NCBI GenBank assembly: GCA_016192645.1
Contig: JACPTT010000002.1
Coordinates: forward strand, 1-6,413
DNA: 6,413 nucleotides
Direction of reading: 5' to 3'
Origin: Candidatus Levyibacteriota bacterium
GTDB lineage: Bacteria > Patescibacteriota > Microgenomatia > Levybacterales > UBA12049
Translations under genes and position numbers: made by a program
The notes under the pieces: generated by a model
What the model saw: the letters and a program-made list of their open reading frames with translations, nothing else
The model's database searches: none
What the model was told of the DNA's origin: nothing
Part shown: in pieces, positions 1 to 5,026 of the stretch
Layout: the number at the start of each line of letters is the position of its first letter
How positions within the stretch are numbered: the stretch's first letter is position 1

Positions 1-23
1 TTAAATATCGTAGCCTTGCTCAT
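1..23 (-). CDS. possible 5' end of a divergent gene, cut by the window edge
   Basis: On the minus strand an ATG at 23-21 is preceded, about 6 nt upstream, by a purine-rich AAGAAGGAAG stretch that could act as a ribosome binding site. It opens seven codons (MSKATIL) before the window ends. The same frame is open upstream to position 86, so an earlier start is also possible. The product cannot be recognised from so few residues. The opposite reading, the tail of a plus-strand gene ending at TAG 40-42 (LNIVALLIASFLV), cannot be excluded. If the minus-strand reading is right, gyrA and this gene are divergently transcribed from the AT-rich interval 24-88. This is a weak call. Confidence 0.2.
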
Positions 24-43
24 TGCTTCCTTCTTGGTATAGT
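16..43 (+). promoter_or_regulatory. candidate gyrA promoter (extended -10)
   Basis: TATAGT at 38-43 matches the sigma-70 -10 box at five of six positions and is preceded by TG plus one base (35-37), the extended -10 arrangement. A poor -35 (TTGCTC, 16-21) lies 16 nt upstream, which is tolerable for an extended -10 promoter. Transcription would start near position 50, giving a leader of about 39 nt made mostly of the heptamer array. The call rests on motif matching alone. Confidence 0.35.
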
Positions 44-52
44 CATAACCGT

Positions 53-87
53 AATTTTGAATTTTTAATTTTGAATTTTTAATTTTT
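53..87. repeat. five-copy 7-bp AT-rich tandem array before gyrA
   Basis: Positions 53-87 are five consecutive heptamers alternating between AATTTTG and AATTTTT in the order G, T, G, T, T at the last base. The array ends one base before the gyrA ATG is complete. It fills the space where a Shine-Dalgarno sequence would lie, and none is present. A second array with the same 7-bp period and copy number occurs inside folD at 2707-2741. The array may keep the start region unstructured or may be a slippage-generated repeat; its function is unknown. Confidence 0.75.
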
Positions 88-88
88 T

Positions 89-2212
89 ATGAATATTGGC
101 AAATTAGAAAAAACAGAAATAACAACCGAGGTTAAACGAGCATATCTTGATTATGCGATGTCTGTTATTGTTGCAAGAGCCTTACCCGATGTTAAAGACG
201 GCTTAAAACCGGTGCATCGCAGAATCCTTTTTGGCATGCATGAAATGGGGCTAACACATAGCGCAAAGTACTCAAAAAGCGCAAAAATTGTCGGAGAAGT
301 AATGGGAAAATACCATCCCCATGGCGATATGCCAATTTATGATGCCTTAGTTAGGCTTGCTCAAGATTTCTCCATGCGCTATCCCTTAGTTGACGGGCAG
401 GGAAATTTTGGCTCGATGGACGGAGATCCGCCGGCGGCAATGCGTTACACCGAGGCAAGGCTTGCCCAGATAACATCCGAAATGCTTTTTGACCTTGACA
501 AAGAAACTGTTGGCTACGCTTCAAACTTTGACGCAACGCTTAAAGAACCCCTTTATCTGCCGGCAAAACTGCCAAATCTTTTACTTATGGGTTCTGAAGG
601 CATTGCCGTTGGCATGGCAACCAAAATTCCCCCTCATAACTTAGGCGAGGTTATTGACGCAATCGTTTACATGATAGGGAAAACAAAAATTGGTACCCTT
701 GATACTTTTACCACGGATGTTGCTGTTGATGATCTTCTAGAGTTTATCAAAGGTCCCGACTTTCCAACCTTTGGCGCCATTTACGACATAACCGAAATAA
801 AAAATCTCTATGCTACCGGACGGGGAAAAATCATCATTCGCGGGAAAACCGATATCGAGGATATCGGACAGGGCAAATCCGCAGTTATCATAACCGAGCT
901 TCCTTACCAAGTTAACAAGGCGCTTTTGGTTGCCAGAATCGCCGACTTGGCAAAAGACAAAAAGGTAGAAGGCATCTCTGATCTTCGCGACGAATCAGAC
1001 CGCCACGGCATAAGGGTAGTTGTCGAACTCAAAAGAGACGCCGTACCCAGAAAAGTCTTAAACAATCTTTTTAAGCATACTGCTTTGCAGACCGTTTTTC
1101 CGGCAAATATTGTTGCTCTTGTTGACGGCGCGCCTCAAACCTTAAACCTTAAAACTATTCTTGAGGAGTATCTTAAACACCGCTTTCAGGTTGTCAAAAG
1201 GCGCTCTGAATTCGAACTAAAAACCGCCCAAGCAAGACTTCATATTTTAGAAGGATTAAAAATTGCCGTTGATAATATTGATGCTGTTATTACAACGATT
1301 AAAAAATCAAAAGACCAAGATTCTGCAAAGCAGAATTTAATGGAGAAATTCAAACTCTCCGATCTTCAGGCAACGGCAATTTTGGATATGCAGCTACGGC
1401 GTCTGGCGGCGCTTGAGAGGCAAAAAATAGAAGACGAGTACGAAATGGTCAAAGAAACAATTGTCTATCTTGAAGATCTTCTGGCACATCCGGAAAAAAT
1501 CTTAAAAGTTATTAAAGACGAACTTCTAAAACTTAAGGAAAAATACCAAGACCAGCGAAGAACCAAAGTTTTTAAAAGCAAAGTTGGCGAATTTTCCGAA
1601 GAAGACCTCATTGCTAATGAACCAACCGTAATAACCCTTACAACTACCGGCTATGTCAAGCGCCAATCCATGAGTAGCTTTCGAACCCAGCACCGAGGCG
1701 GAAAAGGGGTAAAGGGAATGACAACCAAAGATGAAGACACAATTTTGCATATTCGTTACAGTCAAACTCACGACAACATCCTCTTTTTCACTAATAAGGG
1801 AAAGGTCTATCAGCTGCGTGCCTTTGAAATTGCCGAAAGCAGCCGCACAAGCAAAGGCAGTGCCATCATTAACCTTCTAAGTATTGAAGTTGGCGAAAAG
1901 GTCGAATCGTTTATTACTTATCGACAAAACGAGAATCATAAATTTGTCTTTTTAACTACAAGACGAGGCACAGTTAAAAAAACAAAGCTTTCGGAGTTTG
2001 TGAATATAAGACGGGGCGGCATTGCGGCAATCAAGCTGGATAAAGGCGATGAACTTGTCTGGAGCAAGCTGACAACCGGCGAAGATAATGTTTTGATTGT
2101 CACCAGAAACGGCAAAGCCATACGTTTTTCGGAGAAATCGGTGCGCCCCATGGGTAGATCAACCATTGGGGTTAGAGGAATAAGGCTTGTTAGTGATCGC
2201 CGGATCTTCTAA
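89..2212 (+). CDS. gyrA: DNA gyrase subunit A, C-terminally truncated by a frame break
   Basis: GyrA is the DNA-cleaving subunit of the A2B2 gyrase, which introduces negative supercoils into DNA. The 707 residues start with the family block YLDYAMSVIVARALPDV and contain HPHGD (residues 76-80), the catalytic Tyr120 in AAMRYTE, and GIAVGMAT of the breakage-reunion domain. Roughly residues 370-490 form the coiled coil and dimer gate. From about residue 505 the DNA-wrapping beta-pinwheel begins, and its GyrA box is QHRGGKG at 534-540, which supports GyrA over ParC. Four pinwheel blades are readable, the last ending at VRGIRL, followed by VSDRRIF and a stop. Blades 5 and 6 are encoded in another frame at 2218-2511. 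Full-length relatives are usually about 800-880 residues. Met81 replaces the usual quinolone-contact Ser. ATG at 89 is chosen because the conserved N-terminus follows directly; no Shine-Dalgarno sequence is visible. Confidence 0.95.
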   Translation: MNIGKLEKTEITTEVKRAYLDYAMSVIVARALPDVKDGLKPVHRRILFGMHEMGLTHSAKYSKSAKIVGEVMGKYHPHGDMPIYDALVRLAQDFSMRYPLVDGQGNFGSMDGDPPAAMRYTEARLAQITSEMLFDLDKETVGYASNFDATLKEPLYLPAKLPNLLLMGSEGIAVGMATKIPPHNLGEVIDAIVYMIGKTKIGTLDTFTTDVAVDDLLEFIKGPDFPTFGAIYDITEIKNLYATGRGKIIIRGKTDIEDIGQGKSAVIITELPYQVNKALLVARIADLAKDKKVEGISDLRDESDRHGIRVVVELKRDAVPRKVLNNLFKHTALQTVFPANIVALVDGAPQTLNLKTILEEYLKHRFQVVKRRSEFELKTAQARLHILEGLKIAVDNIDAVITTIKKSKDQDSAKQNLMEKFKLSDLQATAILDMQLRRLAALERQKIEDEYEMVKETIVYLEDLLAHPEKILKVIKDELLKLKEKYQDQRRTKVFKSKVGEFSEEDLIANEPTVITLTTTGYVKRQSMSSFRTQHRGGKGVKGMTTKDEDTILHIRYSQTHDNILFFTNKGKVYQLRAFEIAESSRTSKGSAIINLLSIEVGEKVESFITYRQNENHKFVFLTTRRGTVKKTKLSEFVNIRRGGIAAIKLDKGDELVWSKLTTGEDNVLIVTRNGKAIRFSEKSVRPMGRSTIGVRGIRLVSDRRIF

Positions 2213-2217
2213 CTATC
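2180..2217 (+). other. gyrA: frame break and deletion inside gyrA
   Basis: The upstream frame reads VRGIRL-VSDRRIF-stop, ending at 2212. The next frame, open from 2197, reads SPDLLTIMANGLGKK, which matches the start of a GyrA blade (family style: DLLTVTENGYGKR). Between the blade 4 end (IRL) and DLLT the family normally has about 15-17 residues, and the other inter-blade links in this protein have 16-20. Here only about five can be counted. So roughly 11-13 residues and the frame are both missing, meaning a deletion of some 30-40 nt that is not a multiple of three. No slippery heptamer is present, and the sequence alone cannot separate a real mutation from an assembly or consensus error. Confidence 0.8.
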
Positions 2218-2511
2218 ATGGCAAATGGACTGGGTAAAAAGAGCGCAGTTTCGCAGTTTCGAGGACAAACCAGGGGTGGTCAGGGAGTAAAAGTGGCAAA
2301 CGTTACCCAAAAAACCGGAAAAGTCGTCATTTCTCAAGTCATTCCTTCCTCGTGCAAGGAAATTATTATTACCTCCAAACGCGGACTCGTGGTCAAACTG
2401 GAAGCAACATCTATTCCTCGGCTCTCCCGCGCAACACAAGGAGTTATTCTGATGCGCTTTTCCAACCAAAGCGACAGCGTTGCCGCAGCCACTTGTATTG
2501 AAGAAGCATAA
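2218..2511 (+). CDS. gyrA: GyrA C-terminal fragment (pinwheel blades 5 and 6), out of frame with the main part
   Basis: This 97-codon open frame carries two GyrA C-terminal-domain repeats. The first runs from NGLGKKSAVSQFRGQ into RGGQGVK, and the second is KEIIITSKRGLVVKL followed by SRATQGVILMRF. The homologous frame extends upstream of the ATG to about 2197 (SPDLLTI), so the ATG at 2218 falls inside a blade strand and is probably only an internal Met of the original gene. It lies 5 nt after the gyrA stop, so coupled re-initiation is conceivable, but no ribosome binding site is seen. Taken at face value this is the severed 3' end of gyrA. If the lesion is a sequencing artefact, 89-2511 is one gene of a little over 800 codons. 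QTRGGQG in blade 5 resembles a second, degenerate GyrA box. Confidence 0.75.
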   Translation: MANGLGKKSAVSQFRGQTRGGQGVKVANVTQKTGKVVISQVIPSSCKEIIITSKRGLVVKLEATSIPRLSRATQGVILMRFSNQSDSVAAATCIEEA

Positions 2512-2515
2512 AAAA

Positions 2516-3361
2516 ATGAGAGTTGATGGAAGAGCAATTGCCCAAAGCATTCTTGACGATTTAAAAAATCGGAGAGAAAATCTCAAAAAGAAAGGAGTAA
2601 CGCCTCATCTTGTCATAATCTTAATTGGAAACGATCCTGCATCAGGGGCATATGTTCAACAAAAGATATTAAAAGCAAACGAAATCGGCGTAAAAGTGAC
2701 CCTGGTGAATTATGAATCAAGAATTAAGAATCAAGAATTATTAACAACAATAGAGCAATGGAACAATGATAACAATGTCCACGGAATCATTGTCCAAAGA
2801 CCATTACCTAAACATATTGCCTCAGAACAAATTACACAGGCGGTTGATCCAAAAAAAGACGTCGATGGATTTCATCCTGAGTCAAAATTAGAAATGCCCC
2901 TTTCAATAGCAGTTTTGCAAATTTTAGAACATATTTTTAGCTCGAGTAAAAAAAGTAGTCATAATTTCATTAACTGGCTTAAAGAAAAATCTATTGTAAT
3001 TATTGGAAAAGGGGAGGCCGGTGGAAAACCAATAATCAATAAGCTAAGAACATTAGGGGTTCAACCCCTAATTATTGATAGTAAAACAACGAATCCAGAG
3101 GTAATAATCAAAAAAGCCGATATTATTATCTCCGCTGTTGGCAAACCGAATATTGTTCGGTCCGAAATAATCAAGAAGGGTACCATCCTTATTAGCGTTG
3201 GGCTTTATAAAGGTGGGGATGAAAAACTGCATGGAGATTATAATGAAGAAAAAATCAAAGATATTGCCTCTTTTTATACTCCAACCCCTGGCGGCGTTGG
3301 CCCAGTTAATGTTGCCTGTCTCCTCGAAAACCTCGTTATAGCCGCCGAAACTCCCAATTGA
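2516..3361 (+). CDS. folD: bifunctional methylenetetrahydrofolate dehydrogenase / methenyltetrahydrofolate cyclohydrolase
   Basis: FolD interconverts 5,10-methylene-, 5,10-methenyl- and 10-formyl-tetrahydrofolate in the cytoplasm and feeds one-carbon units to purine, thymidylate and formyl-Met synthesis. The 281 residues are the usual length. Tyr46 and Lys50 (SGAYVQQK), Gln94 (VQRPLP) and Asp117 (KDVDGF) correspond to E. coli Tyr50, Lys54, Gln98 and Asp121 with a constant offset of -4. The C-terminus has the signature PTPGGVGPVNVACLLENLV. Two deviations stand out: the nucleotide-binding loop reads GKGEAGGKP rather than the usual GRS..VGKP type, and the P(C/A)TP motif before the second domain is replaced by EMPLSIA. 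ATG 2516 is preferred over the in-frame ATG at 2480 because MRVDGRAIAQSIL matches the family N-terminus. It lies 4 nt after the gyrA fragment, so the two are probably co-transcribed. A heptamer array (2707-2741) and a palindrome (3052-3072) lie inside the gene without changing its length. Confidence 0.93.
   Translation: MRVDGRAIAQSILDDLKNRRENLKKKGVTPHLVIILIGNDPASGAYVQQKILKANEIGVKVTLVNYESRIKNQELLTTIEQWNNDNNVHGIIVQRPLPKHIASEQITQAVDPKKDVDGFHPESKLEMPLSIAVLQILEHIFSSSKKSSHNFINWLKEKSIVIIGKGEAGGKPIINKLRTLGVQPLIIDSKTTNPEVIIKKADIIISAVGKPNIVRSEIIKKGTILISVGLYKGGDEKLHGDYNEEKIKDIASFYTPTPGGVGPVNVACLLENLVIAAETPN
2707..2741. repeat. five-copy 7-bp tandem array inside folD
   Basis: Positions 2707-2741 are five consecutive heptamers in the order GAATTAT, GAATCAA, GAATTAA, GAATCAA, GAATTAT, so the arrangement is symmetric around the central copy. 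It encodes NYESRIKNQELL between the active-site Tyr/Lys and Gln motifs. The fixed spacing of those catalytic residues relative to E. coli shows that the array adds no net residues. It has the same period, copy number and AAT core as the array at 53-87. The repeat itself is read directly from the sequence; a shared origin with the first array is inference. Confidence 0.75.
3052..3072. repeat. 21-nt perfect palindrome inside folD
   Basis: The arms are ATTAGGGGTT (3052-3061) and its exact reverse complement (3063-3072), around a single central C. As RNA it would form a GC-cored hairpin whose centre opens into a small loop. It encodes TLGVQPLI at the Rossmann-fold strand of FolD. No T-run follows, so it is not an intrinsic terminator. 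A perfect palindrome this long is not expected by chance in a window of this size. Confidence 0.7.
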
Positions 3362-3386
3362 CAAAAAATACACCTCATGTTAAAGT
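3358..3386 (+). promoter_or_regulatory. candidate pyrB promoter, overlapping the folD stop codon
   Basis: A perfect -35 box TTGACA (3358-3363) overlaps the folD stop codon. After exactly 17 nt comes TAAAGT (3381-3386), which matches four of six -10 positions and is preceded by TG plus one base (3378-3380), an extended -10. The expected transcription start, about 6-8 nt downstream, falls near 3393, leaving only about 5 nt before the pyrB ATG. That would give a nearly leaderless message, consistent with the absence of a Shine-Dalgarno sequence. It could set pyrB and the downstream genes apart from gyrA-folD. Confidence 0.55.
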
Positions 3387-3397
3387 AAAACCCCAGA

Positions 3398-4360
3398 ATG
3401 CATCCGCAAAAGATCAACGGTGATTTTAAAGGGAAAAATATTTTGTCCCTTGATCAATTTACCCCAAAAGATCTCAGTATTCTCTTCAAAATCACTCCGA
3501 AGATGAAGCGAATTGCCAAAGCGGCAAAGCCCTCAAAGATCTTAGAAGGAACAATAACCACCCTTCTTTTTTATGAGCCGTCTTCACGAACATTTGGCTC
3601 TTTTTCTGCCGCCGTAAAACAACTTGGCGGACAAACAGTTGAAATTCAAAATCCGCAAGCTTTCTCCTCCATGGCAAAAGGGGAAACCTTTGAAGACACA
3701 ATCCGCGTTTTTGAGGCCTACTCTGACGCAATTGTAATTCGGCATCCAACACAAGGATCTGCCCAAAAAGCAAGCGAGGTTACGCGTTTTACGCCAATTA
3801 TCAGCGCGGGAGACGGAGTAGGAGAGCACCCAACCCAAGCACTTCTTGATCTTTTTACGATTTACGAAAAATGGGGGAGACTCGACGGTCTTGTTGGAGT
3901 TTTGGCCGGAGATCTTTTAAACGGGAGAACCATTCATTCCCTCATTCGGGGCCTTTTGTTATTTCCAAAAAATACCCTTTATCTTCTTTCACCAAGACAA
4001 CTTCGGCTTTCCAGAGTTGACTTTTTAAGCTTTTCAAAACGCAAAATCAAGCTTATTGAAATCGAAAGCGAAAAAGATATGCCAAAAAATGCGCATTTTT
4101 GGTATTGGACGCGGGTTCAGAAAGAAAGATTTGCAAGTCTTGGTGAATACGAAAAAGTTAAAAACCGCTTTGTGGTTACCAAAGAACTTTTAAGAAAGCA
4201 TGGAAATAAAAATATGATTCTCATGCATCCCCTGCCTAGAGTAGGAGAGATCTCAACCGAGGTTGATTCCGATGAAAGATCGGTCTATCTTCGAAGCCAA
4301 ATCCGAAACGGCATGTACATCCGCATGGCGCTTTTGTCCCTTGTTCTTGGAAAAATCTAA
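3398..4360 (+). CDS. pyrB: aspartate carbamoyltransferase, catalytic subunit
   Basis: PyrB joins carbamoyl phosphate and L-aspartate to N-carbamoyl-L-aspartate, the committed step of de novo pyrimidine synthesis, as a cytoplasmic trimer. The 320 residues are a normal length. Active-site residues follow E. coli numbering with a constant offset of +10: Ser62, Ser63, Arg64, Thr65 (EPSSRTF), Lys94 (SSMAKGE), Arg115 (VIRHPT), His144 and Gln147 (HPTQALLDLF), Arg177 (NGRTIHSL), Arg239 and Gln241 (TRVQKERF). HPLPRVGEI near the C-terminus is also typical. The second Ser replaces the usual Thr, and Phe66 replaces the Arg of S-T-R-T-R. The ATG at 3398 follows folD by 36 nt, and the family start block KNILSLDQFTPKDL comes shortly after. 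No pyrI regulatory subunit gene is visible here. A promoter probably lies just upstream. The TRVQKERF block argues against ornithine carbamoyltransferase. Confidence 0.95.
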   Translation: MHPQKINGDFKGKNILSLDQFTPKDLSILFKITPKMKRIAKAAKPSKILEGTITTLLFYEPSSRTFGSFSAAVKQLGGQTVEIQNPQAFSSMAKGETFEDTIRVFEAYSDAIVIRHPTQGSAQKASEVTRFTPIISAGDGVGEHPTQALLDLFTIYEKWGRLDGLVGVLAGDLLNGRTIHSLIRGLLLFPKNTLYLLSPRQLRLSRVDFLSFSKRKIKLIEIESEKDMPKNAHFWYWTRVQKERFASLGEYEKVKNRFVVTKELLRKHGNKNMILMHPLPRVGEISTEVDSDERSVYLRSQIRNGMYIRMALLSLVLGKI

Positions 4361-4366
4361 TTACCT

Positions 4367-5026
4367 ATGACAAAAAACCAAAAGTTAACAACCCTCTACA
4401 TTGTCCGCCATGCACAAACACAAGCGAACGTACGAGAGCTTTTGCAAGGACAGTCTGACAGTCCGCTTACCAAAGAAGGAAGAATCCAAATTAAAAATTT
4501 AAAAAAGGAGTTGCGCAATATCCATTTTGACGCATTTTTTTCATCAGACTTACTGCGCGCCAGACGGACTGCAGAGATTATTGCCCTTGAGCGAAAAATG
4601 GCCGTTATAACCACAAAAGCGCTTCGGGAACGAAACTTTGGCAGACTGGAAGGGAAAAAATACGAAATATTTTCTACGGAGCTTAAACATCTTTCTGAAA
4701 AGTACCAAAGACTTTCCCGTAAAGAAAAACTAAAATTTAGGTTTGTCAATGATATGGAAAGCGACGAAGAAATTCTTATGCGCTTTATTACATTCTTAAG
4801 AGAAATATCCGTAGCATATGCCGGAAAAACTCTTCTTATTGTAACTCATGGCTCCATGATAAGAACTCTTCTTATTCATTTAGGTTTTTGGTCCTATGAC
4901 GATTTTATAGTAATTCCTAATACAGCATATGTTAAGCTTGCATCGGATGGCGTTGATTTTTTTATTAAAGGGGTCGAAGGGGTTAAAAAGACTCCAAACG
5001 AACCAAAAATAAGAAGACGCATATGA
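4367..5026 (+). CDS. histidine phosphatase superfamily protein (phosphoglycerate-mutase-like branch)
   Basis: Members of this superfamily move or remove phosphate through a phospho-histidine intermediate. The N-terminus has the signature YIVRHAQT with nucleophile His15 and Arg14. SSDLLRARRTAEII supplies the second arginine, Glu88 in LRERNFGRLEGK is the likely proton donor, and VTHGSMIRTLL carries the second core histidine, His161. The 219 residues match the small CobC/GpmB-like phosphatases better than the larger cofactor-dependent mutase GpmA. The exact substrate cannot be read from the sequence. The gene starts 6 nt after pyrB and overlaps carA by 4 nt (ATGA), so it is very probably translated with the pyrimidine genes. 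That makes a phosphate-containing nucleotide intermediate or a cell phosphate pool a plausible but unproven target. The C-terminus is basic (KIRRRI). No ribosome binding site is evident. Confidence 0.85.
   Translation: MTKNQKLTTLYIVRHAQTQANVRELLQGQSDSPLTKEGRIQIKNLKKELRNIHFDAFFSSDLLRARRTAEIIALERKMAVITTKALRERNFGRLEGKKYEIFSTELKHLSEKYQRLSRKEKLKFRFVNDMESDEEILMRFITFLREISVAYAGKTLLIVTHGSMIRTLLIHLGFWSYDDFIVIPNTAYVKLASDGVDFFIKGVEGVKKTPNEPKIRRRI

Noticed and set aside
849..867. Inverted repeat CCGATATC with a 3-nt loop in gyrA
   Set aside because: Arms are only 8 bp and encode the expected residues (TDIEDIG); this is plausible as chance and no function is suggested.
2190..2217. Programmed -1 ribosomal frameshift joining the two gyrA parts
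   Set aside because: A -1 shift would reach the right frame, but the only allowed interval (about 2197-2209) has no slippery heptamer. The joined product would still lack about a dozen linker residues.
2480..2515. Earlier in-frame start for folD at 2480
   Set aside because: It overlaps the gyrA fragment by 32 nt and adds 12 residues with no family match. MRVDGRAIAQSIL from 2516 is the conserved start.
4487..4508. AT-rich stretch in the phosphatase gene that resembles a third heptamer array
   Set aside because: Only about two imperfect units can be aligned, and it encodes a normal Lys/Leu-rich helix, so it is not convincing as a repeat.
3492..4749. Long antisense open frames opposite pyrB and the phosphatase gene
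   Set aside because: They lie wholly within well-supported genes on the other strand and their translations look like shadow sequence without recognisable domains.
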